From NCBI RefSeq assembly GCF_013404075.1, contig NZ_JACBJQ010000004.1, positions 124,001 through 188,000 of the forward strand: a DNA stretch of 64,000 nucleotides. Reading direction: 5' to 3'. Positions 8,475-17,232 of the stretch are shown in pieces. The position numbers were made by a program, and so were the translations under genes. Source of the DNA: Mycolicibacterium vinylchloridicum. GTDB lineage: Bacteria > Actinomycetota > Actinomycetes > Mycobacteriales > Mycobacteriaceae. Below the pieces are notes generated by a model, which made no database searches, was not told the DNA's origin, and saw only the letters and a list, made by a program, of their open reading frames with translations. Each line of letters starts with the position of its first letter. Within the stretch, counting starts at the first letter, position 1.

Positions 8475-9248
8475 ATGCCAGTCCCCCTCGCGCGGGCCGC
8501 TCGCGTGGCGATCTCGCTGACCAGCGTCGCGGCAGGAACCGTCGCACTCACGGTCGGATCCGCCGCGCTCCTGCGCCCGGTCGCCGGCGCCCAGTCCGGT
8601 AACGGCAATTGCGCAAACACTGCGGCCGCGACACTGGGCTGGGGAACACCGAATCGTGCCGACGACTTCACCGACCCCGCATCGCTGCGGCAATGGTCGG
8701 TCTACGACGGTCCGGGCCATGACGGCAATGGCCGGCGTACCCCGTCGGCGATATCGGCGGCCAACGGAACGTTGACGATCACCGGTGATTCCCAAGGCAA
8801 CTCGGGCGGGATGGCCTTGTTGCCCGGACAACTCCACGGCCGCTGGGAGGCCTGCGTCAAATCGTCGCCGTCGGCACCGGGATACCACTCGCTGCTGCTG
8901 TTGTGGCCGGACGCCGAGAATTGGCCCGTCGGCGGTGAGATCGATTTCATGGAGATCGCCGACCCCACCCGGCAATCGGTCGAAGGCTGGCTGCACTACG
9001 GACCGAACGACGAACGCGAGTCGGGTGCCGTGCAGATCGATGCCACACAGTGGCACAGCTGGGCGGTGGAATGGACGCCCCAGCGCGTCGCGGTGTTCGT
9101 CGACGGTGTCCAGTGGTGGCAGGCAACGGATCCGGCGCACCTTCCGCCGGGCCCGATGCACTTGTGCATCCAGCTCGACAACTTCGGCGGCGACCTGAAC
9201 AGCGGCGCCGCCATGTCGGTCGACTGGGTCCGCCAGTACTCGCTCTAA
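8475..9248 (+). CDS. Secreted GH16 family glycoside hydrolase
   Basis: A 257-residue exported protein with an N-terminal signal peptide (residues 1 to about 39, ending VAGAQS) and a single GH16 domain. The catalytic motif E-I-D-F-M-E (ExDxxE) is at about residue 155. HSWAVEWTPQRVAVFVDG and the LHYGPND loop are typical of the lichenase/laminarinase fold. The mature part has only two cysteines, far apart (GNCANT and WEACVK), plus one near the C-terminus. The ATG at 8475 follows TAGGGAG. It overlaps the convergent flippase gene by 4 bp. The two GH16 enzymes in the island are divergently placed and only distantly similar, so they may act on different linkages. Confidence 0.85.
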   Translation: MPVPLARAARVAISLTSVAAGTVALTVGSAALLRPVAGAQSGNGNCANTAAATLGWGTPNRADDFTDPASLRQWSVYDGPGHDGNGRRTPSAISAANGTLTITGDSQGNSGGMALLPGQLHGRWEACVKSSPSAPGYHSLLLLWPDAENWPVGGEIDFMEIADPTRQSVEGWLHYGPNDERESGAVQIDATQWHSWAVEWTPQRVAVFVDGVQWWQATDPAHLPPGPMHLCIQLDNFGGDLNSGAAMSVDWVRQYSL

Positions 9249-10513
9249 GCCGCGCCGGCCGTCCGCACGCTGCGCAACCAGCGAATCACCAGCGGTAGCA
9301 GGATCACCGCTGGAATCGCTTCGGCCACAAGGTATGCCCAGCCGACGCCGATCACGCCGCTACGGGTGGTGATCATCAGTGTGCCCACGACCACGACGGC
9401 CGTTGAGACACAGCGCATGACGACCATGAGGGTGAGTTTGCGGCGGACTCGCGCGAACCCCTCGTAGATCGCACTCACCGCGGACAACGGTACGAACACC
9501 GCCGCCAGCACCAGTAGCCCTTGGCCCTGTGCCCGGTAGTCGGGACCGATGAGGTCCAACGCGTACGGGCCGACCAGCACCAGTCCGAGCGAACCGACGA
9601 CCGACACCACCGCCATCATCTGGACCATCCGGGTGGATAGTGCTGCCACCTTGTCGGGGTGCGCGGCGACCTCCGCGACGAACGGGCTCATCACCAGGTG
9701 CACCGCGAAATAGAGGGCGTTGATGATCGCCCACGTCACCGCGAAGTGCGCATTGGCCGCCGCACCGAAACGGCTCACCACGACCAGCGGCACGATCAGG
9801 GGCCCGATGATCCACAATGTCGTGATCCCGAAAGAGGATCCGACATACGACAACAGCTGTGTGCGGGCCGGCAGTTCGGACGGCTGGCGGAACTGGGCAT
9901 GTGTGTTCCACCGCCGCCGCATCGCCGCCAGGACCAACACCGTGCCTGCGGCCGCCGTCGCGCCCCAGGCGAGCACGATCGACGCGCCGCTACCGGTCCA
10001 CACCAGAGCAAACAGGACGGCGAGTTTCACGATCGCGTGAACGAGGTTCTTCACCGCCGACCATTTCGTCACCCCGAGACCGACAGCGGTCTTGTCCAGC
10101 AAGGTGAACACCGCGAGCACCATCACCAGCAGCGGGTAACACACCATCGCCCACCGCGACGTGAACAGCTCGTCGCGCGGCCCGAAAACGACCAGCGCCC
10201 AACCAGCGAGCAGCGCAGTGCCGGCGACCGTCACGTATCCCCGCTTGATGAGCGAGCCGGCCCGGTTACCGGCCAGCGGCAGGAAGCGTTCGTAGATCGT
10301 GTCGATGCTCAGCATCGACAGCATGGACAGCATCAGCGCCGAGGTGATCAGGGCTGCCGCCACACCGACTTCTTCCGCGGGATACAAGCGTCCAGCCGCG
10401 CCCCAGAAGACCAGACCGAGGATTCCGGTGAGCAGACTCGACGCGATCAGCGAAATCGAGTTCACCGTCATGTTGCGGCCCGCGGTCGGCGGCGGAATGT
10501 CCGTGGTGACCAT
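9245..10513 (-). CDS. Wzx-like polysaccharide flippase (MOP/MATE superfamily)
   Basis: A 422-residue integral membrane protein with about twelve evenly spaced hydrophobic segments and the N-terminal pattern SLIASSLLTGILGLVFWGAAGRLYPAEEVGVAAAL seen in polysaccharide-biosynthesis flippases. Such proteins move undecaprenyl/decaprenyl-linked oligosaccharides across the cytoplasmic membrane. The ATG at 10513 overlaps the stop of the upstream GT2 gene by one base (TGATG). It is the last gene of the minus-strand glycosyltransferase operon that starts at 15638. Confidence 0.8.
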   Translation of the reverse strand: MVTTDIPPPTAGRNMTVNSISLIASSLLTGILGLVFWGAAGRLYPAEEVGVAAALITSALMLSMLSMLSIDTIYERFLPLAGNRAGSLIKRGYVTVAGTALLAGWALVVFGPRDELFTSRWAMVCYPLLVMVLAVFTLLDKTAVGLGVTKWSAVKNLVHAIVKLAVLFALVWTGSGASIVLAWGATAAAGTVLVLAAMRRRWNTHAQFRQPSELPARTQLLSYVGSSFGITTLWIIGPLIVPLVVVSRFGAAANAHFAVTWAIINALYFAVHLVMSPFVAEVAAHPDKVAALSTRMVQMMAVVSVVGSLGLVLVGPYALDLIGPDYRAQGQGLLVLAAVFVPLSAVSAIYEGFARVRRKLTLMVVMRCVSTAVVVVGTLMITTRSGVIGVGWAYLVAEAIPAVILLPLVIRWLRSVRTAGAA

Positions 10514-11817
10514 CAGCGGGCCCGCGCCACGAGATACACCCACGCGCCCGCCGCGATGAATCGCCATGTCCCGCTGCCGATATCAGGTGGCAGGTCCGCT
10601 CGCACCGTTGTCGTCGGCGTCGCCCTTCGCGCGGTGGACCGCAGATGACGGACCAACGCAGCGCTGCGCCGCACGACGGTCTTGAGCGCGAGCAGCGCCA
10701 TCGCCGGATCGGAGGCGAGCTTGGCCAGCCACGCCCCCAGACCCAATCCGTAGCCGCGGGTCTGGGCACGAAGGTCGTCGGTGGTCGCCCGGTGCCGATG
10801 CCAGGCGATCGCCGCCGGTTCCCGGACCAACTGCCGCCCGGATCGCAGGATGCGGAAGAACATGTCGATGTCCTCCCCACCGCTCACCCGGGTTCCGGCA
10901 CCGAGACGTTCGTCGAAACCGCCGAGGCGCAACACCACCCGGCGGTCGACGGCGAAGTTGGCGCCGGTTCCGTAGTGCCGAACCTCGAAGGGGAACAGCG
11001 GAACGTCCCGCGGCGCCGCCGACCACTCGAACATGCGCGCGTCCGCGGATTCACTCCACCCGGCCCGGTTCTCGAAATACGCCTGTGCGGGCGTGCGCAA
11101 CTCACCGGCGGGCACCATCCCGGACACGCACCCCACCGAGTCGCCGTAGCCGAAGCCGCGCACCAGAATGCCCAGCCAGTCCCGGTCGACGACGACATCA
11201 TCGTCGACGAAGGCGACGATGTTGCCAGTGGCCGCCAGCAAGCCGGTGTTCCGCGCCCGCGACAGTCCGGGCACCGGCTCGGTGATCAACCGCACTCGCG
11301 GGTCGCCAAGACTTTTCACGTAGTCACGGGTGTCATCGGTGCGTGGGGCGTTGTCGACGACCAGCACCCCGAAGTCGGGATAGGTCGCGGCAAGGATCGA
11401 CTCCAACGCCGTCTTGAGCAGGTCGGTCCGATCCCGGGTGCACACCACCACGGTGACGTGTTCAGCCTCGCCCGAACCGTCGCGGCTGTCGTCCCGCAGC
11501 AAGCGGATCGGCGAATGCCGTTGAGCACCAACCTGATCGCGCAGATCGGCGAATTCGATCTCACTGTCGGTGACGTCGACATCGACGAATCCGACCGCCC
11601 GCTCGCGATCCCGGACGAGCAACCGCGCCCTGGAGAATCCCTCGGCATTCTGCAGCCGGCAGATCGGCGGCCGCCCGGAATTCACGCTCGCCCGGTCGGC
11701 GGAATCGACTGCGTCGAGCCATACCTCACCGATCCAGATCGCCCCGCTCCAACTCGGCCGCGCCGGATTTGGCAGCACAGGTGCCAACGTCAGGCACGCC
11801 GAATCGGGCGGGCTCAC
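10513..11817 (-). CDS. GT2 family glycosyltransferase
   Basis: A 434-residue protein. Residues 1-120 are poorly conserved and may be a substrate-specific N-terminal domain. The GT-A core begins at VTVVVCTRDRTDLLKTALESIL (about residue 121) and carries the nucleotide/metal motif FVDDDVVVDRDW and the acceptor/catalytic motif GGEDIDMFFR. GT2 enzymes transfer a sugar from an NDP-sugar with inversion. The C-terminus has a hydrophobic stretch (WRFIAAGAWVYLVA) that may anchor it to the membrane. The GTG start at 11817 overlaps the previous gene's stop (GTGA). Confidence 0.85.
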   Translation of the reverse strand: MSPPDSACLTLAPVLPNPARPSWSGAIWIGEVWLDAVDSADRASVNSGRPPICRLQNAEGFSRARLLVRDRERAVGFVDVDVTDSEIEFADLRDQVGAQRHSPIRLLRDDSRDGSGEAEHVTVVVCTRDRTDLLKTALESILAATYPDFGVLVVDNAPRTDDTRDYVKSLGDPRVRLITEPVPGLSRARNTGLLAATGNIVAFVDDDVVVDRDWLGILVRGFGYGDSVGCVSGMVPAGELRTPAQAYFENRAGWSESADARMFEWSAAPRDVPLFPFEVRHYGTGANFAVDRRVVLRLGGFDERLGAGTRVSGGEDIDMFFRILRSGRQLVREPAAIAWHRHRATTDDLRAQTRGYGLGLGAWLAKLASDPAMALLALKTVVRRSAALVRHLRSTARRATPTTTVRADLPPDIGSGTWRFIAAGAWVYLVARAR

Positions 11818-12752
11818 GCTGCGCCCCTCGACAGCAGGCGGGTGGCCGTCGCCCGAGCGAAGCCCGCCGCGGTGGCTGCCAGACCCAGGCAGATCGCCGA
11901 TGCGCGGGCCAGCCCGTGGGGCGTCATCGACAGCAGCTCTCGTGCCACGCCCCTCGGGAGAACACGGCTCACGTATGTGCGCTCACTGCTCAACCCATTC
12001 GCCGCACCGGCGAGTTCAGTGACGACGGCCTTCGACAGGCCTTCGTGATAACACCTGCGCACGAAGTAGCGCAGCGTCGCCCGGTCCTGCGTCACATGGT
12101 GTTCGACCCGAATGTCGGGGGCGAACAAGACCTGGTTGGCGGCTTCGTCGGCGCGGATCCGGATGAACAACTCGGTTTCCTCGCAGCCGACCGGGGTGGC
12201 GCCCACCCGGCCCACCTCGGATCGGAACCCGCCGGCCCGGAGGAAAGCCGACCGCCGCAGCGACATGTTGCACCCGATCGGATTGCGCACCTGGGCAAGC
12301 TGTTTCGGCTGGCCTATGTAGCTGCAGCCGACCACCCAGTCGAATTCGGCAGGCATCCACGCCGGCCGGGCGGCGGGCCACACCGGGCTCGCATACCCGC
12401 CGACGCCCGCGACTGTCGTGTCGGCATAGTGGTTGCGCAGATCGTCGGCCCAGCCGGGCTGCGCCACCGCGTCGTCGTCGAGGAACGCCACGACCTCGCC
12501 GCGCGCGGCGCGAACACCGGTGTTGCGTGCCCCCGACAATCCCCGGGCTTCGGTGTTCGGTATCACCCGAACCCGTCGATCGCCACCGTAGAGCTGCTCG
12601 GCCGAGTCCAGGAGTTCATCGCAATGGTCGATGACCACGATCAGGTCCACCGGCTCGCCGCTGCCGGTCAGCACAGACTCCACGGCCTGACGCAGTCGTT
12701 CCCAACGCTCGGTGGTGTAAGCGCAGATGACCACACTCATCTCGGGCGTCAT
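11814..12752 (-). CDS. GT2 family glycosyltransferase
   Basis: A 312-residue inverting glycosyltransferase. The core starts at residue 5 (MSVVICAYTTERWERL) with FLDDDAVAQPGW as the DxD-type metal motif near residue 92 and GCEETELFIRI as the downstream acidic catalytic motif. The GARNTGVRAA loop is typical. The donor and acceptor are unknown. ATG at 12750-12752; one base separates it from the upstream GT2 gene. It overlaps the downstream GT2 gene by four bases. Confidence 0.85.
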   Translation of the reverse strand: MTPEMSVVICAYTTERWERLRQAVESVLTGSGEPVDLIVVIDHCDELLDSAEQLYGGDRRVRVIPNTEARGLSGARNTGVRAARGEVVAFLDDDAVAQPGWADDLRNHYADTTVAGVGGYASPVWPAARPAWMPAEFDWVVGCSYIGQPKQLAQVRNPIGCNMSLRRSAFLRAGGFRSEVGRVGATPVGCEETELFIRIRADEAANQVLFAPDIRVEHHVTQDRATLRYFVRRCYHEGLSKAVVTELAGAANGLSSERTYVSRVLPRGVARELLSMTPHGLARASAICLGLAATAAGFARATATRLLSRGAA

Positions 12753-12753
12753 G

Positions 12754-13656
12754 TCAGCCCGTCCGCTGTCGTCGCCGCGCCTCGCGCACGCTGCTCAGCT
12801 TGAACAGCAGCGCGCGCTTGAGGAGAACGTCGTAACGGTTGAGCTTGCCGACGAGCTGATCGACGTAGGGAATCTCCCAGCGGGGATCGTCGATGAGCCG
12901 GCGGGTGAACCTGTCCTGTTGTTCCAGTTGTGATCGCGCTGAGGTCAACGCGGTCAGCGAACCACCCCGGATGCGGTAGGCAGCCAGCGTCTCGGGCATG
13001 CCGTAGAAGTGACCGAAGCGCAGCAATCGGGTCCACAGGTCCATGTCCAGGGTGAACAGGTTGGGACCGCGGAAACCGCCGCATCGGTCGAAATCACTGC
13101 GCCGGAACATGACCGACACGGGTGCGCCCACCGGATTCTTCGCGCTCCGGACGATCTGCCGGATCACGCGTTGGCCGGTCTGGCGACCCAGGATGCCGCG
13201 CAGGCCCCTGGCCGGGAAGAGCAGCGCGCCCGCGTCGTCGATGAAGTCGGTTCGGCTGGCGACGACGGTGACGTCGGGGTTGTTCTCGAGTACGGCCGCC
13301 TGCGCGGCGACGCAGTTGCTCATGAGGGTGTCGTCGGCGCTGATCACCTTGACGAACTCGCCGCGGCTGAGCTTCACCGCGAGGTTGTGGTTCTCCTCGG
13401 CCGTCAGGGTGGTCTGATTGCGGACCACCCTGACCCGCAGGTCGGTGATCCGGTCGAGGATCAGCGCCGTTTCGTCGGTGCTGTTGTTATCGACGACGAC
13501 GATCTCGAGGTCAGGAAAGTCCTGTGCCAGAACGCTGTCGAGGGTGTCGCGCAGGAAGGGACCGGCCTGGAACGCCGGGATGCACAGGGACACTTTGGGA
13601 CGCTTGAAGCCCGCCCCTGGCTCGGTATGGCATTCCGGCGACATCATCTGGCTCAC
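12754..13656 (-). CDS. GT2 family glycosyltransferase
   Basis: A 300-residue GT-A fold enzyme: VSLCIPAFQAGPFLRDTLDSVLAQ at about residue 22, VVVDNNSTDET, then the metal motif KVISADDTL (a DD variant) near residue 105 and LDMDLWTRLLRFG as the catalytic region. The likely start is GTG at 13656; an in-frame ATG at 13647 is an alternative, and neither has a good ribosome site. It follows the DPM1-like gene by 15 bp in the same operon. Confidence 0.8.
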   Translation of the reverse strand: MSQMMSPECHTEPGAGFKRPKVSLCIPAFQAGPFLRDTLDSVLAQDFPDLEIVVVDNNSTDETALILDRITDLRVRVVRNQTTLTAEENHNLAVKLSRGEFVKVISADDTLMSNCVAAQAAVLENNPDVTVVASRTDFIDDAGALLFPARGLRGILGRQTGQRVIRQIVRSAKNPVGAPVSVMFRRSDFDRCGGFRGPNLFTLDMDLWTRLLRFGHFYGMPETLAAYRIRGGSLTALTSARSQLEQQDRFTRRLIDDPRWEIPYVDQLVGKLNRYDVLLKRALLFKLSSVREARRRQRTG

Positions 13657-13671
13657 AATGGTTGCCCGCGC

Positions 13672-14520
13672 TCAGGCGTGCCGTACGTCGGGCAAGGACT
13701 GATCGAGCAGGTACCGCGACGCCGCGGTGATGCCGGCCTGCGGAGTCGGGGTGCCACGCTTCCACCCTCGCCGCCGCGCCCGCCGGAATTCCTGCAGGAT
13801 CGTCTTCAGTATTCGCAACCCATCGGAGACGGCATTGAGATTGCTGGCGCCGTGGATCCGGTCCAGCTCGTAGCTGCTGACTTCGGCGATCTGCATTCCG
13901 CTGGCGGCGACCCGCACATTGATCAGCGACTCGATCTCGAATCCGTCACCCCACTGCGCGCCCGGCTTCTGCGTGTCCGGCAGGTCCATCACCTCGAGGC
14001 AGTCCCGCCAGAAGGCGTTGTAGCCGTAACACAGGTCGGTGTACTTGGTGGCGAACAGCGTGTTGACCAAGGTGTTGAGCCCCCAGTTGCCAAGGCGCCG
14101 TATGCGGGTGATGTCGCTGCTGCCGCCGCCCTGGACGAAGCGCGAGCCCTTGGCGAAGTCCTTGCCCGAGATCAGCGCGCCGACGAAACGGGGGATCTCG
14201 GCCGGGTCGGTGCTGCCGTCGGCGTCGATCATGACGACGATGTCACCGGAGGCGGCGGCGAAACCGCACGCCAGGGCGTTGCCCTTGCCCTTGCGGGTCT
14301 GCTTGAGGTGCACGCCGTTCGGCCAGAGTTCGCGTGCCACCGCCGCGGTCCGGTCCACCGAATCCCCGTCGACGAACACGATCTCGTCGACATCGTGGGG
14401 CAGCCGCGAGGCGAGGTAGGCGAGGTTGCGCTCCTCGTTCAGTGCGGGTATGACGACGGATATGGTCGGGCGACGCGTATGGTGCGCCATCGCCTCCCAG
14501 ATCCCGACGACCTTCGTCAT
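13672..14520 (-). CDS. GT2 family, polyprenyl-phosphate sugar transferase-like
   Basis: A 282-residue glycosyltransferase resembling dolichol-phosphate mannosyltransferases. Key motifs: ISVVIPALNEERNLAYL, FVDGDSVDRTA, KGKGNALACGF and MIDADGSTDP (DxD) near residue 97, then GNWGLNTLVNTLFATKYTDL with the conserved YTDxxxGYNAF motif. Enzymes of this type load a sugar onto a polyprenyl phosphate or start a lipid-linked oligosaccharide. There is no C-terminal membrane domain. It overlaps the methyltransferase-like gene upstream by four bases (ATGA). Confidence 0.82.
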   Translation of the reverse strand: MTKVVGIWEAMAHHTRRPTISVVIPALNEERNLAYLASRLPHDVDEIVFVDGDSVDRTAAVARELWPNGVHLKQTRKGKGNALACGFAAASGDIVVMIDADGSTDPAEIPRFVGALISGKDFAKGSRFVQGGGSSDITRIRRLGNWGLNTLVNTLFATKYTDLCYGYNAFWRDCLEVMDLPDTQKPGAQWGDGFEIESLINVRVAASGMQIAEVSSYELDRIHGASNLNAVSDGLRILKTILQEFRRARRRGWKRGTPTPQAGITAASRYLLDQSLPDVRHA

Positions 14521-15638
14521 AGGTGGCTCTCCTCTCGATCAAGACTCTGCAGGGCTGGTTCATCGGTCATGAAGCGGTCGTCACTGATCCACCGTCCGGT
14601 GAGCTGGGGGTAGGCGGCCGACACCTCATCCAGAAGGTCCGGCAACGTGAGCAGAACGCAATCCGGTTCCGCGGCAACGAGTTCGCTCGGCGCGATGATC
14701 GGGACGTCCGTTCCGGGCATGCGGCGGCCCTGCTTGGCCCGCGAAGCGTCAGCGACGGCCGCGACGAGCCTGCTGGTCACCCCCGCGAGGGCGAACAGCG
14801 CCACCGCACGCGAGGCCGCGCCATAGGCGTAGACCCGCCGTCCCTGCGCTGCTTGGTGTTCGAGCCAATCACGCAGGGCCCGGCGGTGGTGGTCGGCGGC
14901 ACGCTGCAACCTGTCGACGGCCGCGGGATCGGTGATCGCCAACTCGCCGGCGAGGATGCGACGCACCGCGGGAGGCGGCGGCACAAAGCCGTGTCTGGCA
15001 GCCACCAGGACCGTGCCGCCGTACAGGTCGAACTCCCAGGCGTCGACCGCGCCCATCCCGGCCTGGTCCAGCAGACCGAGTAGTGCCGTCATCGAGTAGT
15101 AGGCATAGTGCCCGTGCCGCAGCGAGTTCCACTGATTCTTGCCGACGATCGTGGCCAGTGAGTGGTACTGGATGAGCAGCACACCATCTTCCGCGGTCGC
15201 GGCGGCACGGCACGCGAACGCGGCCCGCTGATCCGGCTCGTGCATCAACCCGAAGCTGTCGAGAACGACGTCGGCGACATCGGCCTCCTCGAATCCACGC
15301 TCGGCGAGCGACGGCAACCAGCTGCCGCCGTGCGGACTGCCGAACTCCCGCACCGTCGCTCCCCGCAAGAGCCCGGCCGCGGCCACCCTGCTCACGGCGT
15401 CGACGGCCTGGAGTTGCAGGGCGCGCGGTTCGACGCCACGCGGTTCATCGGTCACGGTGTCGTCGTCGGCCAGCTGCGCCAGACCACACGATACGCACAG
15501 GGTCATCGTCAACGGGTGCGACGACTCCTCGGGCACAACGGGATCGGTGGCCGCGGGGAAGAAATCCTGAGCAGGCACGCGACCGAGATCCAGCACGGGC
15601 GTGACTGTGAAACTGTGGCATCCTCTGCAGCGACTCAT
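14517..15638 (-). CDS. C-methyltransferase family protein with degenerate SAM motif
   Basis: A 373-residue protein with the three-part architecture of NDP-sugar C-methyltransferases. It has an N-terminal zinc-binding domain (CRGC...CVSC, residues 4-50), a central domain, and a C-terminal Methyltransf_14 domain (VYAYGAASRAVALFALAGV near residue 273). The central domain is unusual. The SAM-binding motif I reads REFGSPHGGSWLP instead of EVASNDGYLL as in the paralogue at 18655-19959. The region matching YHEHFQYY of the paralogue reads RHGHYAYY, losing the Glu. It may therefore be a non-catalytic partner or have a changed activity. It is the first gene of the GT operon and divergent from the rmlC-like gene by 14 bp. 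Confidence 0.75.
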   Translation of the reverse strand: MSRCRGCHSFTVTPVLDLGRVPAQDFFPAATDPVVPEESSHPLTMTLCVSCGLAQLADDDTVTDEPRGVEPRALQLQAVDAVSRVAAAGLLRGATVREFGSPHGGSWLPSLAERGFEEADVADVVLDSFGLMHEPDQRAAFACRAAATAEDGVLLIQYHSLATIVGKNQWNSLRHGHYAYYSMTALLGLLDQAGMGAVDAWEFDLYGGTVLVAARHGFVPPPPAVRRILAGELAITDPAAVDRLQRAADHHRRALRDWLEHQAAQGRRVYAYGAASRAVALFALAGVTSRLVAAVADASRAKQGRRMPGTDVPIIAPSELVAAEPDCVLLTLPDLLDEVSAAYPQLTGRWISDDRFMTDEPALQSLDREESHL

Positions 15639-15652
15639 GGCAACATGGCCTC

Positions 15653-16213
15653 GTGCAGATCAGGCAAACCGAAATCGAAGGCCTCGTCGTTCTCGTTCCC
15701 CAGCCGCACTTCGACGAACGCGGTCTTTTCACCCGGACGTTCGACGCCGAGATCTTCGACGACCACCTCGGCACGCCGGGAGCCAGCGCGTCGTTCATCC
15801 AGGATTCCCAGTCCCGTTCGGTGCAGGGGACCATCCGCGGGATGCACGGCCGGTCGGGCGGCGGTGAAGCCAAGCTCATCCGCTGCGCCAACGGTGCCGT
15901 GCAGGATGTCGTCGTCGACATCCGGCCTGAATCGCCGACTTTCGGCCACCAGCTGTCGATCACGCTCGACGACACCGAGTTTGTTCACCTCTTCGTGCCC
16001 CGGGGTTTCCTGCACGGGTTTCAGGCACTCACGCCGACGGCCGACGTGTGCTACCGGATCGATCGTCCACACGATCCCAGCGAGGACCTCGGGGTCGCGT
16101 TCGACGATCCCGACCTGAACATCTCGTGGCCGCTTGCACCCACGGTGATCTCGCAACGAGACCGCTCGGCGGGCAGCTGGCGTGAGCTGGTCAGCCAACT
16201 CGGCCTCCGGTGA
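15653..16213 (+). CDS. dTDP-4-dehydrorhamnose 3,5-epimerase family protein (RmlC-like)
   Basis: A 186-residue cupin of the RmlC family, which epimerises C3 and/or C5 of 4-keto-6-deoxy NDP-sugars. Visible features: FDERGLFTRTF, SFIQDSQSRSV, IRGMH (His65, the position of the general base), AKLIRC (Lys74), VPRGFLHGFQAL, and the C-terminal DLGVAFDDPDLNISWP. The usual RGLHYQ reads RGMHGRSGG, so this is a branch distinct from housekeeping RmlC, probably acting in the island's sugar pathway. It is the only plus-strand sugar gene here. GTG start, no clear ribosome site. Its 3' end overlaps the convergent SDR gene by 23 bp. Confidence 0.8.
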   Translation: MQIRQTEIEGLVVLVPQPHFDERGLFTRTFDAEIFDDHLGTPGASASFIQDSQSRSVQGTIRGMHGRSGGGEAKLIRCANGAVQDVVVDIRPESPTFGHQLSITLDDTEFVHLFVPRGFLHGFQALTPTADVCYRIDRPHDPSEDLGVAFDDPDLNISWPLAPTVISQRDRSAGSWRELVSQLGLR

Positions 16214-17231
16214 ACATCGCCGCGTCGAGCACACCCGATCGGCGAAGCTCCTTCAGTCGTGCCAACCGGGTGAACTGACCGGAGAAGGCCGATTCGGTCA
16301 GTCCGTGCGCGGTGTAGCGGCCGTAGAGCTCTGCGGCGCCGGCGGCCACCGACCATCGGGCCTCGTATCCCAGGCGTTCGCGTGCTTTCGCGAAATCGAC
16401 TCGGTAGGAACGCGGATCGGCTCCGGTCTCACCGGTGATCCGAAGTTCCGCTCCGGGCACGACGTCGGTGACCGCGCGGGCGATGTCGGCCACCGTGAGG
16501 TTGTTGGTCTCGGTGCCGACGTTGAAGGCCTGGCACCAGATCGCCTCGACCGGCGCGGTCAGGCAGGTCGCGAAGGCCCGGGCGATGTCCTCGGCATGCA
16601 CCAGCGGCCGCCACGGGGTGCCGTCGGAGAGCACCTTCACGACACCGCTGAGCACGGCGTGGCCGACGAGGTTGTTCAGCACGATGTCGGCGCGAAGCCG
16701 CGGCGAGAACCCGAAAGCCGTGGCGTTGCGCAGGAATACCGGTGCGAACCCCGAATCGGCGATCTTCACCAGATCGTCCTCCACCCACACCTTGCTCTCC
16801 GCATAGGGCGTCAGCGGTCGAAGCGGTGCCTGCTCGTCGACCAGGTCGTCGCCCGCCGACCCGTACACCGAACATGTCGAGGCGTACAGGAAGCGCGAGA
16901 CCCCGGCGGCCTTCGCCGCGTTGGCCAGCTGAACCGATGCCCGGTGATTGATCTCGTAGGTGACGTCCGGGGCGAGGTCGCCGAGTGGGTCGTTGGACAG
17001 CGCCGCCAGGTGGACGACGGCGTCGACGCCCACCAGATCGCCGGCGGTGATGTCGCGAAGATCCACCGGCCCGCCACCGCCGATCTGGGGTGGGTCGTGC
17101 GGCGTCGGCCCCAGCACGCAATCGGCGAAATAGCCTGAGTCGAGCCCGATCACCTGATGGCCGGCGGCGCGCAGAACGCCGACCATGACCGAGCCGAGGT
17201 AGCCCTGGTGGCCAGTGACGAGTACCAGCAT
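16191..17231 (-). CDS. NAD-dependent epimerase/dehydratase (extended SDR)
   Basis: A 346-residue NDP-sugar modifying SDR. The N-terminal NAD-binding motif is VTGHQGYLGS (GxxGxxG). The catalytic set is STCSVYG (Ser) and PYAESKVWVE (YxxxK), and the substrate lid includes RPLVHAEDIARAF. It could act as a 4-epimerase, a 4,6-dehydratase or a 4-ketoreductase; the sequence does not decide. Because the island has a CDP-glucose-forming enzyme but no obvious RfbG-type 4,6-dehydratase, this SDR is a candidate for that step or for a later reduction. ATG at 17231, one base from the PIG-L gene stop. Confidence 0.8.
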   Translation of the reverse strand: MLVLVTGHQGYLGSVMVGVLRAAGHQVIGLDSGYFADCVLGPTPHDPPQIGGGGPVDLRDITAGDLVGVDAVVHLAALSNDPLGDLAPDVTYEINHRASVQLANAAKAAGVSRFLYASTCSVYGSAGDDLVDEQAPLRPLTPYAESKVWVEDDLVKIADSGFAPVFLRNATAFGFSPRLRADIVLNNLVGHAVLSGVVKVLSDGTPWRPLVHAEDIARAFATCLTAPVEAIWCQAFNVGTETNNLTVADIARAVTDVVPGAELRITGETGADPRSYRVDFAKARERLGYEARWSVAAGAAELYGRYTAHGLTESAFSGQFTRLARLKELRRSGVLDAAMFTGGRVG

Positions 17232-17232
17232 G

